Assembly (NCBI RefSeq): GCF_021347895.1
Contig: NC_067116.1
Coordinates: 32,437,639 to 32,501,638 of the forward strand
Source of the DNA: Acanthochromis polyacanthus
Taxonomy: Eukaryota > Chordata > Actinopteri > Pomacentridae
Reading direction: 5' to 3'
DNA length: 64,000 bases
Made by a program: the position numbers and the translations under genes. The notes beneath the pieces were generated by a model. The model was not told the origin of the DNA. It saw nothing but the letters and a program-made list of their open reading frames with translations, and did no database searches. Shown here in pieces: positions 1 through 17,966 of the stretch (positions are counted from its first letter, which is position 1; each line of letters opens with the position of its first letter).

Positions 1-1500
1 CTGCCTGGTCGACTTAGTTTCTCACTACTGCAGCATCTGAGCTGATGAAGTTAATAGAGATGTGACTGTTCTCATTGAGTGTATAGTTTTTTTTATCAGT
101 GAGCTATTTTTTCAATACACAGCTTAAAACAAACACGCTAGTAAGTGAAAAATTTAATTTTTGCTGTGACAGACTTTGTAAAATTGTTCAGTCATTAGTT
201 TAAAATTGTTTTGTCAGTTTATTTAGAAAAAAAATGTGATTGAGGACATTTAAGATGTATTTTTAATCTCTCTATAGGAATCTATTGCAGCCATTGTCTC
301 AGCTACATTATACAGCCAGTATTCTATGTTTCTATGGTTTGTCTGTTCTGTCCCACTTAAATGCAGCTATCTTTCTATATTTTACTGCTGTATTAGCATT
401 ACACTAAGCACTTCTTTTCATATGTCATTGTTGTTCTAACATAATTCAAAGTTTGTTTAGCTAAACTAATTTTCACCCTCAAAAGGTTTGGTTTGACTCT
501 CACTGAGGCCAGTACCTTGGGAGGCTGCCGGATCAAGCTTTTAAGTGTTGATTTGCCTTTTGTGAGAGGTTGACCTACGGGCCCTTTGCCTGCAGGGCCC
601 GAACGGGGTGTGGCTGGTGATTGGAGACACTGACTTCACGTCATAGATGTGCTCAAGTTTTCAGACAGCTCTCAAACCACTCTGACCCACAGGGCAGGAG
701 TCTTCGGCTTCTCGCTCTGTAGTAATTGAAGTGATTTGCACTGTATTGACTAGTCTCCTCCCTTGTTATGTAGCAGGACAGCTGGCAGTGATTCCACTCA
801 TGTTTACAGCTGCAGTTTGACTTCACTCCATATTTCTCTTGCAGCTGAAAAACCAAAACTACTTTGAGATTTTAAGAGATTAATATATAAACCTGCAGAT
901 GCTTTTCATTTGTTGTTTAGCAAAACAATCTGACTTTTGTGAGATTTTTGGGTTAAAAATCTCTGTAATATTTTTAGTTTTCAACTCTACACAGTTGAAA
1001 AACACACTTTTCTGCACTGATTTTTTTTTTATTTCAATTTGCCAGCTGAAAAATTTAAAATAGAATGTATGTACATTTGTAATTGAAAGCTAAATTTTAC
1101 TCGGTTTACTGGAGTTGTTGCATTAGCAGGAGAGTGAGCTGATCAGTGCCACCACCATTAGACTATCTGAGAAACCATGCATGTTTCCACAACAGATCTA
1201 CATCAGTCATCTCTGATGGATACAAGGAATCTCCAGGAGCCACATTGTTTTTCTGGGGGCTTCTACATTCAGATTGCTTAGAGAATGCAGAGGAGGGCAG
1301 TTCTTATGCAAGACTACAGCTCTCACCCTGCGGCCTCTTTCACTCTGTAGTTATAAAGAATTTTGTGTTACTAGTTGTCAATGTCATTCACATTGATAGT
1401 ATTTTTACTTTTTTAAAACTTCTTTTCATTATCTCCTGCAGTGCACCCACTCAAAGATGCATTCCATGTAGTTGAAATTGCTAAAATTAAATTCTAAATT
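1..1500. other. Non-coding DNA upstream of the deltaN start exon
   Basis: No exon with plausible codon use and splice borders was found here on either strand. By the known layout of tp63 this should be the 3' part of the long intron that separates the TA-specific exons from the internal deltaN promoter, so it may hold regulatory DNA, but nothing specific can be pointed to. The short open frames are AT-rich and look random. Confidence 0.5.
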
Positions 1501-1626
1501 GTTTTGAGAGCGACCTGTCTAGGGTGTCCCCTCCCTTTACCCGAGTCAGCTGGGATAGGCTCCCGCACCCCCCTCGACCCTAGTGACGATAAAGCGGTGT
1601 ATAGAGAATGGATGGATGGATGGATG
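1501..1626 (+). repeat. SINE 3' part with GATG tail
   Basis: The stretch has the words gcgacctgtctagggtgtcc and gtcagctgggataggctcc and ends in a short GGAT/GATG run. The same words occur at 27241-27329 (+ strand) and, reversed, at 28287-28413, so at least three copies of this family are in the window. Only the 3' part is present; the tRNA-like head is missing. The family is a common fish tRNA-derived SINE type; the name was not determined. Confidence 0.75.
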
Positions 1627-2001
1627 TTTTGAGAGCAGTGCTATGAAGGTACGCCCCCACAAAAAACATTAAATTAAATGTATTTCTTTTTTCCAGTGTT
1701 CTAAGTTGCCTTACATGCATTGGCATGTGCAGCAAAGTGATGGTTAATAAGTAAGATATGAAAAAACTCAAATACAACCATGCAAGGAAAACGTGCATAA
1801 TTTTTGTTGCTTTTGAGACAGAAATTGTCAATGCTTTGACAATCTCAGCACAGCTTCCAAGTTGCTAAAAGTAATTTGTTTGTCCTCTGAGGAGCTCTGC
1901 AGAGATTGAAAGACGGGGTAAGGAGCCAGTGCCTCTTCTTGAGATGGGTGTGGACTCAGGTTTTGAACAGGTATCCTTAGACCCCTCCCCTCTCTTCCAG
2001 G

Positions 2002-2008
2002 TATATAT
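2002..2008 (+). promoter_or_regulatory. tp63: Candidate TATA box of the internal (deltaN, P2) promoter
   Basis: TATATAT lies about 150 bp before the deltaN start codon, followed by CCAAT at 2015-2019. DeltaN p63 is known to be made from an internal promoter just upstream of its own first exon, so a promoter must lie near here. The choice of this exact TATA word is inference; the transcription start (perhaps 2030-2040) cannot be seen. Confidence 0.35.
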
Positions 2009-2157
2009 GACCTCCCAATAGATTCCTATAGAAGCTTCTGCTTGTCCACTTTGCATTTGTAGTCCACATCACTCCTTTAGAGTGAGGAAAAGAGATTTGT
2101 GGAATCCTGGAGCCAGTGGAGCAAACAGCAGCAGCTCTGCTCAATCTCAGCGCCAAC

Positions 2158-2199
2158 ATGTTGTACCTGGAGACGGGGACCACACCATCTTACAGCGAG
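2158..2199 (+). CDS. tp63: tp63 deltaN-specific first coding exon
   Basis: ATG at 2158 opens 14 codons reading MLYLETGTTPSYSE, then a GTAAGA donor at 2200 in phase 0. DeltaN p63 of other vertebrates begins with MLYLE and ends this exon in SE, so the match is specific for p63 and excludes p73. The reading frame joins directly to the shared exon at 6745 (SQYTNLGLL). This exon replaces the transactivation domain of the TA form; deltaN p63 is the main form in basal epidermis and acts in stratified epithelium formation. A track of exons this short is easily missed by gene finders. The start is fixed by homology; there is no other in-frame ATG in the exon. Confidence 0.93.
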
Positions 2200-7074
<4,875 letters not shown>

Positions 7075-7701
7075 TGATGTATAGATAGCCTGAGTCCTGC
7101 TGCTGCTCCTTACCAACCTTCAGAACATTTCACCATCACAACATATTTTCAAACATCTTCCTAAAAAGCTGATCTGTGTTCCAGGAGACTCATGCATGTA
7201 CAGCATTTTGAGTCAGAAAGCGGATGAATAATCAGTTTATAGACCCGGTTGACTTTCTAAAATTGAGTTTACAGGAAAAAAATTTCTTTTCAAGCACTTG
7301 CCAATTTTCAGACTTTGATATTTCACTTCTATACCAGGTCTTTCTTTATTTATGTATTTCACTACATGTTGTCTATTTGCATCTGTAGATTTCAATTACA
7401 ATACATATCTTGAAAGGCAGTTGTTTCAAAATGCATTTTGTCCTCATACACTAAACAAAAAATGTCCACGTCAGCAGCACTTGCATTACTTGGAGAAGTT
7501 TCATGGTGTCATCTATTAGTTAAATATTTTACTCTATTCCCCTTAAGTATAAAGACTGTAATTGGGGAAACAGCTGGACGGCCTCTGTCCAAACATTAAT
7601 AAAAAATAGTTTCACTGTATCTCTTATGTGTCTTCTCCACCAGCATGCTGTCATGCTCTTCTAGGACAGTTTCAGGTAGAGTCAGGTAAGTTATGAATCA
7701 C

Positions 7702-7825
7702 ATCATGCTGTGAGTGAACGTTTAAAATGGCACACTTTTGTTCAGTACAACAACAAAAGTGTGCCATTTTAAACATTCATCATGCTGAGTGAATGTTTAA
7801 AATGGCACACTTGTTGTACTGAACA
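7702..7825. repeat. Triple-arm hairpin repeat
   Basis: One segment of about 45 bp occurs three times in a row in the orientations direct, inverted, direct. The first two arms pair perfectly over 23 bp (7720-7742 with 7752-7774, loop 7743-7751). The second and third arms form a longer palindrome spanning 7739-7825 with a loop near tcatgctgag and a small deletion in one arm. The middle arm could therefore pair with either neighbour. It looks like a MITE-like fold-back or a local inverted duplication. Confidence 0.85.
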
Positions 7826-9282
7826 ATTCTGTTTTCTTTCTTTCTTTGCTTTGTATGACTGGTTTTAACAATATTCTTTGGCACTTCGTGCGGTTTGATA
7901 GAGTTCCTTGTGTTCTATGAGCAAGCTTTTACTTGTCATAGATATATGGACCCCCAGAGACACATTAATGTACTGCCTGTCATCGTATGAGGCACTGATT
8001 TGTCAGGGTAGAGGTTAAAGAGACGCTTTTACCCATGAACTCCTTATCTGACTGTCTGTGCTTGAGGCAGGTTTAGGTGCACATTATTTGAAAGTCCTGC
8101 ATTGCACAACCGCATCTGTAGAATGTCACCTGAGATGTATAGCTTTAAATTATGACTCAACCTCAGGCATTTTTCATGAACTTCTCATGCTGACAAAAAA
8201 AACGCTGCAGAGTATGATCTCACTATGGGAGGCATTTTCTAACCAAAGTCTTAAAAAGTAATCCTAACTATAAAAAAAAGTGTATGGAGGGTTAAAACCT
8301 TTATGTAGCCAACAATGACCGTGTTCTTTAACTTCAACTTAGTCACAACTTGGTCAAAGTTTTCTGGTGCTTTGTTGATGACAGAAGTAAACAGGTTGAA
8401 TCTCTGCTCCAGGTGTGGTGATGCCCTGTGCAGCTAGATGTCACCATGTGATGCTCATTAAAGCCACACAACCAGCTCCTCCCGCTCTGTCATTATGCAT
8501 CACGGGGCTGAGGGACAGCTGTTGCATCAGCTGCTTGCTTGTTTGTATGTATGTTTAACCTGTGCAGACACTGTTGCAGCCATGCAGCGTATGGATGCAC
8601 CCTAGTGGACATCATACATGACGAGTTTTCTGCCCGTGTTTGGGTGACGTGCTTTTATTGGACAGCTTTGATAAGACGTTAAAAGGTTCTGCGAGTTGGG
8701 CACAGTGACTATGTAGCATGTGTCTTTGGCTTTGTGTGACATGTTGATAATTACGTAATGGAGCTACTTTACTAAAAATTATTTACAAATGTCAACATGA
8801 ATGAGGCATCCTTAAAGGAAATTGCCATTTAAAAGGTCTATCATTAGGGTAAAATTGATAATTAGCAGCTGACCCAAGTCTTCCCTATTTAATATGTCAG
8901 AAGGGAACTGTTGAAAAACCTGCTGAGGTTAATGCGCTGAATTTAATGCTCTGTGCCTTCAGAGTAAACTCAGGGAGTGCTGCACCATCTCTCATTATTC
9001 CTTTGCCACGCCAAGTGTGGGATTGTGACATTTACCCAATTCCCACACTGCCTCACTCATCCCTCTCATTTTCACAGTCCAAAAACAAAAGTGTTTGTCT
9101 GATGTGCAACTGTGAGGCAGCTAAGAGTGTGGTTTGTGAGAGGCACGCCCCAGAGTCAGGTTTAGGACCCATCCCATTATAGACACATGTAGTAAAACAG
9201 TCTGTGTCCCACAGTCATAACACATGATGCAAGACAGGTTAGATTGGTCTGTCTTAACATGGAAAAGTAGTGGATTGCTACT

Positions 9283-9370
9283 TCCTATTATTGCACTGTC
9301 TAAAGCCAGGCCGTCATTGTAAATGAGAACTGGTTCTCAATTGACCTATCTGGTTAAATAAATAAAATGC
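9283..9370 (+). repeat. Retroposon 3'-end fragment
   Basis: The words ggccgtcattgtaaatgaga, tggttctcaattgacctatc and tggttaaataaataaaatgc follow each other. This order is typical of the 3' end of an abundant fish retroposon that ends in an AATAAA-like run. I recall the family only generally and do not name it. No coding remains are seen upstream. Confidence 0.5.
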
Positions 9371-12300
9371 ATATGTCTCCCACCGATGTGTTCATTCGTA
9401 CATTTTCAGTCAACACTTAAGAAAACAAAACATCAGTACTTTCTATCTAAATTCAGTTAGACTTCAGTTTTATTGTCTGTGGCCTTTGACAGTTTTGAAT
9501 ATAGTCTCTTTAAAGATAAAAATCAACTATGAGAGTTGAAAGTGTAACAGTAAAATAAAAAATATGAATAAAATTAGAGAGGCCTGGGGCAACCTGTAGG
9601 CACAAATGCCATCAGCACTGAGCCCCTCGTTTGAATCTGTCGGTCTGCACCTTTACTACACGTCATTCTCCTGATCTCTTTCCCCATATTTTAACTTCAC
9701 TGTATAATACAAAGACAAAAGTAGCTCAAAAAAAGTATTAAAAAAAATCTGTAGTCTATGACAAATGGCTATTCGCTGAATGACTCATAGCCAATATATG
9801 ACTAATAATTAAGATGAGTGAAGTTACTTCTGTTAGCCTGACTGGGAAATGATTCATGCCTAAAACACTGTTTTGTTTTAAAGTAGTGCACTGTGTTCAT
9901 GGAAGAGCTATAAATCCTTTGTTTACTGGTTTCTGCCTTCTAGAAAAAATTTATAGAAACGGCAACATTTTTAAAAAAAAAATCCTTAATTTCGCAAAAA
10001 TTTTTTAGACCCACTTGATGCCACTCTTTTTGTAGAACGAGTTCATGTACTTCATGGGAGATGGAAACACAGTTCTGACAGCCGACTTTACTCACATGAC
10101 TGATCAAGTGTTTCTTTGGATGTCTTCAGACAGGCTTCTTCTTCTACTGTTTGTTGCAGCCATATGTCATGTAGCCTACAGCGCCACCTTCTGATGACTC
10201 TATGCAGCATAGTTTATTCACTCCAAAGCAGCAAATGTAAACAAATGTAAATCACATTTATTTTAAAAGAAAATAAAAAATTGCAACATTTTAACTGACA
10301 CAGTATACTAAGACTGTCTCAGCTGTTTTCTCACTTAATAACCAGGTAAATGTCACCAGTGATTCTAACTGCTCCTCTCTCCACTCCCATCAAAGAGCAT
10401 TTGTCACACCTTCGCCTCACTGAACATTATTTTGTTTTTCTGATGAAAGTCATTTTCACTGCTCTGCTACAGCACTCGACCTCCTTTTAAAAAGCAATGA
10501 TTATAGTGTTGGTTCCCATCTCGCAGGAGGCTCCCTCACCTGATCTCAGGAGATCTTTGGTAAAGCTCCTATAATCTCAACCCAGTAGCTCAACTGCTGG
10601 ACTGATGGACTGCAGGCGGAGACCCACTGAAGATGTCACCACCACAGCTTTGCTCTGCTCATAGATCTGCTAATGCCCCCTTTTTGAAGGCCTGTGGGAT
10701 CTTCCACAGGACTTAGTGGACTGTGTACTGTACTTTTTGATGACTGTTCTTTTGGAGACACACCTAATCCCTAACCCACACCTTAACCTCTTCCTGTCTA
10801 GAATGACTGTAAGGTGCAACACGTCAACATTTCCCAGAACTGCTCCCACACAGTTTCCTCGTTGGCACTCCTGCAGTCTCCATGGTGTTCCCTCCTTTAT
10901 CGTTCACTCAGAGAAAAACACTGGGCCGGGTGCAGTGAATACAGATGTTTTGTCGTCTTTGCTTTACTAAATTAATGGAGTGTTGCAAACGAGGCAGCCA
11001 TTGTCGGCTATTGATGCAGCTATTGTGAGGCTAAAGATTGGTTGTGTTTGCCCTGTGTATTAACTGCCACTACATATAGTCAAAGGAGAGGAATGTCATG
11101 GTTTGGGCTATCACTGGGACGCAGTAGAGCTCCGGGGGATTACAGTAATGGATTGAGGGCCTGTAGATAATACTTGTGTAAATACTGTGTGCCTCTTTCC
11201 TGAACCCTGTGCTCTTGGAGTGGGCTCTGTCTTTTTGAGAGAGTTAAGCTTGATGGTTGCATCTCACATTGCGCCGGAGGAGGAGGAGAGTCCTTGAATG
11301 CTCAAAGAGAAGAGGGTTCTAGCGAAAGGCAGCAAGACACAGCTTGCCCCTGGAACATCTGCGGGCCCGTCCCACGCCTCACGAGATGGGGCTGAGACTT
11401 GTTTGTGTCAAGAAGCTTGTCACGACTCGCCCTTCACAGAGAGACAAGCCCTGAGTGCTACAGATGGGAAAAGGTAGAGGGGAATTTTTTTTTTAAAAAA
11501 GGCAGAGTTGAAAAGGTTTTTATGATATGGGCTATGGGATTTCTTCATAATCTTCATGGAAAAGCCCTTTCTCTTACAGTTTAAATTACAAGATTCTTTT
11601 TCCCTCTAACAGACGCCACCATACAGATAGTTGCAGAAGTGATTTACCTCCACAGAAAACAGGATCATGCTGCAGTGGTATAAATACAATAGGCAGATAT
11701 TAGTCTGTCAACCAAACCTTTGCTGAGTTTATGAGCTCTCAACACAGAAATCATTGTTGTGGGATAATTGAAGGTTGGGATAACACAAACATATTTGCAG
11801 CTTTATTACTTCCTTGAAGGATAAGCAGATCAAACATAATTTGTGGAATTATTTTAGTAGGTTAGCAAACTTCAGCTATACTGCATTTAACAAAAAAGGA
11901 CAGAATGTGTTGGGTTTTTTTTCTTCATGCTGCTTCCAGAGCCCCAGAAATATTTTTATTAACCTCTTCTCTGCTGTTGATCTTATTTTTCAATGCAGTT
12001 TTAGTTAGTGATGGTTACATTAAACATTCAAGCAAACCTCAGGAGAGACAGACACCTATTTGACTCTTTCAACACCGGATACATGATGCCACATGTGAGC
12101 ACTCTGGTTTGTCTTGTGACAGGTGTCATCACTGAGTTTGGGTGGTCAAGATTAGTGCTGATGGCTGCAGCCAAACTTTCATTCTTTAGAGAGGTGTGAG
12201 AAATATGTAGTTGTCCTCTAAAATGTAAAATTTTACCCAATTTTTAATTTTCTTTTAAGAAGCAGGTGATTTACTTCTGTGTCAGAGAGAAGAAGAAGAG

Positions 12301-13115
12301 AGGGGGGGGGGAAAGCCTTTGGATTATGGTTGAATTAAACAGGTTTGGGAGAAGCTGTAGGCATGACATGACATGTCAGGTATGAAGAAGACAAGACCAG
12401 AGGCGCCAAACAGTGCTTGTTTAAGGCCTGATGTTTGTCAGGACTTGACTTCTGCATGCGCCCGCAGCGCCTGTCAGGGAGAAAAGAACGCTACAGCTGT
12501 GGGCCTGCCTCAACCTGCACTGCACAGGAAGTGTGTGCTTGTGTGTTAGAAAGTAATTGCACACATGCAGCACTGTCCAAGCATCAGAACAAATTGTGTG
12601 TTGCATGTAGTCAGATTATTATACAGGTGTATATTTTTACTATTGCACCAGCTTGCAAACAGCAGTGTTGTTGTCATTCAGCTCAGTTGTACAATAGCAG
12701 TCAGTTGATTTTGTAAATACGTTTTCAGGTCATTCTTTTTTTTTTTTTTAGCCTCAGTGCACATGTGCCAGTCGGACAATATGTCACGTGTGGTTCCTAC
12801 AAAAATTTTCTTTCGCATGATTTTGATTAAGCTGCTCTTCATTGTGCGCTGTGTGTTTGTCGACTGTGAAATTCACATTGTGACCAATGAAAGGCTCATA
12901 ATTACATGTTAACACCTGAGCACCGCACCCTGTGTGAGCCACTGAATCCCATCAGTCAACCGGCTGTCCTCCACCCTGAACACTGTTGGCTTTAACCGTT
13001 TGCTGCTTTCAGCAATCAGCAGCAGCTCCTGCTCTCACTGCTGAGCAAACACAGCACCAGAAGCACATAGTTGTGTACTCAAAGTTTGTAGCTCGAGGGC
13101 TGGGATGGTTCTCTG

Positions 13116-13154
13116 CTGTGTGTGTGTGCGTGTATGTGTGTTTGTGTTTGTATG
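13116..13154. repeat. TG-rich microsatellite
   Basis: An imperfect run of TG dinucleotides with a few A and C interruptions inside the large tp63 intron. No function is suggested. Confidence 0.8.
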
Positions 13155-15153
13155 GCAGTTTGAGACAGTAGGATGTCGTCTAAACAAACTCCTGCCTCAC
13201 AAAAATCTCTGATTAAATCTCTGAATTGTGTTGTTTTCACCTTCAGCTATACAAAGTCAGCAACCTGTAATTATTTCAGACACTACGTACTGACCCTTTA
13301 CGCAGCACTTCTCCTGTTTTCTGTTTGCCTCATGATCTCCTGTTCACACTGTTGCTCTTTCCCCTGTCTGTCGGCTCGGCTTCTCCACCTCATTTAGCAG
13401 ATTGACAGAGGCGTACGGGGAGTATCAGGTTAGGAGTGGGGGGACGACTGCAGTCATTCATCTTAGACTTTTTCCTTTTTAAGAAGACTTTTTGGAAAGC
13501 TGCTTTGATTGTAAGGAAGAATCACTTCAGTCACTGTGTTGACATACATGTCCCAGAGCTTGAGCTGTGCTTATCACTTAGTGTATCCTGCTAACTAGTT
13601 GTATTTATGCACACATAAACACTGTTTTGGTGTAACTTTGCTGTTTGCTTTAATACTAACTTTCTAGCAGCGATTATTAGTAACACACATGTACTGTTGT
13701 GTTATTATAATTAGGTCACTCAAAGAAAGGAGTGCAGCAGAAAGTTTGGGTTATTATTAACCTGCCTTTATTTCCGAAATGCAGTAACAGCAGTAATATG
13801 TGCAGTTTGTGGGCGAGAATTTGGGAGCGAAAGACGGGAAGGTGCTGTTTTGGGTTTGTCCTGATGAAAGAAAAGGTTGTGCCTGGGGAGCAGAGTAGAA
13901 AATGTCCGTGCCAAGCTTGTGTAATATTTAAAGTCAGCTCAGGCAGGTACTGGGATGAGCTCCTTTTCATTCGAACCGCACTTAATAGGGCTGGAATTTT
14001 ATGTTGCATTGTTCTCGAACACAGCCCCAAGCGGTTTCCAAATGAACCTGACAGGAAAATTTTCCCCACCACCCCCACCCAGTGTCTTCTGCACAGAAAG
14101 GATTTAAAGCGCTGCTTACACAGCGGTGATTTCAATGGCTTGTTTACACAGTTGGGTTGTGCCTATTAGTAACAATTCAGTCTTTCTGATGGCTTACTGG
14201 TTATCAATTCTAACAGTGCAAGGGATCAAGGTGCATCCATTATTCATGACTCCTGGCTTGCAAACTTGAATTTGAGCCAGCTTGTGTGAGCAACCATCAC
14301 ATTTTGGCACAAGCCATGGATGGATCTCCTGTGATTAGTCCTTCACTCCTGTACTCTGCTGAGCCATTTTCATCCAACCACACAAGGAAATCTGCACTTA
14401 GCTCAGTTCAGAAGCTCTGCTCTGTATGATGAGTGGCCATCAGACGCTTTCAGAGTCCTTCCCCCCTTGAAGATGAAAGCCAGGCCCGGTTTAATTGCTC
14501 CTGGAAGGGTCCATTTTATGGCGCTCTTCGGAAGTCCCAGAGGCTCTCTCTGAGACATCTTTGAGGTTGTCCAATACACACACCAAAACGTGTGTGTATG
14601 TGTTTATTTAAGTAGGTCATAATCACAGTCTTGTATTTAACCTTTTATTGCTTGAAGGGAAACCAGAAGTGCACAGTCTAGGCAACAGGTGTTACCAAGA
14701 TCAATGTGAACCTTTAAAATTTAAGCAAAAACTGTTCAAATGTGGGGCTGTGCAAAAAAATAAGTCTTATTGCAAAAATAAGTCACATTGCAATTTTCAT
14801 GGAAGATATTGCAAGTCACAATTTTAGTGAAATTCCTTTTCATTTCTTTTCATCAAAAGTCATGATGACGTGAGAATCTGGTGAATATAATTTGTAGGCC
14901 GAGGCATCTCTGTAGCACCACAATGCTGCATTTATAATAATATGTTGTGACAGTTTTTTTGTCAAAAAATTGCAATTCCTGTGCTTTGGATTTTCCACTT
15001 GGTCCTGTTGCTTCTTCAGTAATATTTTGATTATTTGTTGGACCATTTCCAGAAGCTGAAGGCTGTGTGTTTATGAACATTTACTTAATAACTTTGTTGG
15101 ACAAAAGTACACTGTTTTATACTTTTTTGTGTGTGTGTTTTTCTACTTTCCAG

Positions 15154-15340
15154 TACTCAACAGATCTGAAGAAGTTGTACTGCCAAATTGCCAAGACATG
15201 TCCCATTCAGATCAAAGTTCTGACCACCCCACCACAGGGGGCCGTCATCAGGGCCATGCCTGTTTACAAGAAAGCAGAACATGTCACTGAAGTGGTGAAA
15301 CGTTGCCCGAACCACGAGCTCAGCCGCGAGTTCAATGACG
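15154..15340 (+). CDS. tp63: tp63 DNA-binding domain exon (zinc ligands 1 and 2)
   Basis: 187 bp, acceptor ctactttccag, donor GTCAGT, entering in phase 0 and leaving in phase 1. It encodes residues 101-162 and the first base of codon 163, from [20 protein letters not shown] to [10 protein letters not shown]. The Cys and His in KRCPNHE are the first two zinc ligands of the p53-family fold (C176 and H179 of p53), and the Arg before that Cys corresponds to p53 R175. The intron phases match the p53-family pattern. All key residues are intact. Confidence 0.97.
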
Positions 15341-15443
15341 GTCAGTTCTTTTGATTTACTGATGAAATAAATCAAATCCCTGCACATATTTTGATTTATT
15401 GTTTGCTGTCAACATTTAATGGCACGGCTTGTGTTGCTTCCAG

Positions 15444-15559
15444 GCCAGATAGCTCCTCCAAGCCATCTGATCCGTGTGGAGGGAAACAGCCACGCCCAGT
15501 ACGTGGAGGACTCCATCACTGGAAGACAGAGCGTGTTAGTTCCTTACGAGCCTCCTCAG
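15444..15559 (+). CDS. tp63: tp63 DNA-binding domain exon (central strands)
   Basis: 116 bp between acceptor ttgcttccag and donor GTGAGC, phase 1 in and phase 0 out, residues 163-201. The product [15 protein letters not shown], then [15 protein letters not shown] and LVPYEPPQ, follows vertebrate p63 closely. It forms the middle beta strands of the DNA-binding domain. The intron before it is only 103 bp. Confidence 0.97.
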
Positions 15560-16785
<1,226 letters not shown>

Positions 16786-16880
16786 TAAGACGCACTGTCA
16801 TCACCTTCATCATTCTCTGCGGTTGCTTGTTAAACAGTGGATTGTTTGTGACCGAGGCTGTGTGTCTCGTCCTCTCCTAG

Positions 16881-17017
16881 TGGTCAGGTATTAGGCCGCC
16901 GCTGCTTCGAGGCCAGGATCTGCGCCTGCCCGGGCCGAGACCGGAAGGCGGACGAGGATAGCATCCGCAAGCAGCACGTAACAGACGCTACAAAGAGCAG
17001 TGATGGTACGAAACGCC
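16881..17017 (+). CDS. tp63: tp63 DNA-binding domain exon (major-groove helix)
   Basis: 137 bp after a short 96-bp intron, acceptor cctctcctag, donor GTAAGT; phase 2 in, phase 1 out. It encodes [20 protein letters not shown], then [28 protein letters not shown] is the loop-sheet-helix that reads the major groove; the Arg in ARIC matches p53 R273 and the Arg after CPG lies in the DNA-contact helix. The exon ends in the start of the linker to the tetramerisation domain. Confidence 0.97.
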
Positions 17018-17243
17018 GTAAGTAGCGCTGGGGCTGGTGACGGGCTGACGAGCTTTGGTCTCATCTGACTTGCTGCCAGTGTCGAGGACCATCAACCTCT
17101 GCACTCACTAATACTCAGAGCTCAGCGAATGCCTCCTACTGTCAGCTACATGCTTGCCTCTCCCCTCGCTTGTCTCCCCGCCTGCTATGGCTAGCTGTTC
17201 ACACATGGTCACCTGTATTCACTCTTTTCTCTCCTTTTTCCAG

Positions 17244-17326
17244 CCTACCGCCATGTTTCCCAGGGCATACAGATGTCCACCATCAAGAAGAGAAGATCTA
17301 CAGATGAGGAGGTTTTTTGTTTGCCT
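17244..17326 (+). CDS. tp63: tp63 linker exon with basic nuclear-localisation stretch
   Basis: 83 bp, acceptor ctttttccag, donor GTAAGT; phase 1 in, phase 0 out; residues 284-311. It encodes YRHVSQGIQMSTIKKRRSTD, then EEVFCLP. IKKRRS is the conserved basic patch that serves as nuclear localisation signal in the family. The exon leads directly into the tetramerisation domain. Confidence 0.96.
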
Positions 17327-17352
17327 GTAAGTGTCACTGTGCTGTTTACTTT

Positions 17353-17777
17353 AAAGAGCCCATGTTATGCTTTTCTTTTTCTCAAAGCACGACTCCTGAC
17401 CTGCTTGAAACACCTTGTTCACGTCCAGACTTTTTTCTATTAGTTATTTACGTCACCATGTAACATTTGCAAGACGTCTGCCTTGCAGCTAGTTTAGATG
17501 CCCTAAATGAAAGCAGGAGCAGCTGCCTCACATTCTGCATTAGAACAGCTTCTGCAGGAGCTACATTCCTATATTCATAAATCTCTGGTTATCAAATCTA
17601 GCCAAAATTCACTCGCTTTAATCGATCCAACTGACCAATCAGCACTTCAGACGAAGAAGAGGTGCTGCAGGAATGTGCAGTATGAGGAAATGTTTTTGAA
17701 TGTTAAACAACATAAGCATATTTTAGGCCCACAATATATAATTATAAACCTGTGAATGTGCATTATATGGGCTCTTT
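17353..17777. mobile_element. MITE-like element with 18-bp terminal inverted repeats
   Basis: The left end AAAGAGCCCATGTTATGC and the right end GCATTATATGGGCTCTTT are reverse complements with two mismatches, about 425 bp apart, filling most of the intron between the linker and tetramerisation exons. There is no transposase. The 82-codon frame inside it (17507-17755) is therefore not called as a gene. Possible flanking TTA/TA duplications are too AT-rich to be sure. Confidence 0.75.
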
Positions 17778-17841
17778 ATATAACTGTTCTGAGTGTGTCT
17801 ATGCTGCTTACTGACCGCTGTCACTTTTTTCCCTCCTATAG

Positions 17842-17966
17842 ATCAAAGGCCGTGAAATTTATGAGATTTTGGTAAAAATCAAAGAGTCTCTGGAACTCAT
17901 GCAGTTTCTGCCACAGCACACAATAGAGTCATACAGACAGCAGCAGCAGAACCTGCTACAAAAACA
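17842..17966 (+). CDS. tp63: tp63 tetramerisation-domain exon
   Basis: 125 bp, acceptor cctcctatag, donor GTGAGT at 17967; phase 0 in, phase 2 out. It encodes [20 protein letters not shown], then [20 protein letters not shown]. This is the beta strand plus helix that builds p53-family dimers and tetramers, with a short Gln run behind it that is shorter than in mammals. The last partial codon CA is used three ways: joined to 21786 (alpha/beta), joined to 20291 (gamma), or read through to CAG TGA. Confidence 0.96.

Noticed and set aside
1..2157. Search for TA-specific tp63 exons
   Set aside because: No sequence encoding the TA N terminus with matching splice borders was found; these exons should lie outside the window.
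12365..12385. CATGACATGTCAGG as a p53/p63 response element
   Set aside because: Only one imperfect half-site; the flanking bases do not fit RRRCWWGYYY.
13716..14169. Overlapping frames of 139 and 145 codons on opposite strands in the large tp63 intron
   Set aside because: No family resemblance, no codon bias and no splice context; both strands open over the same stretch suggests chance.
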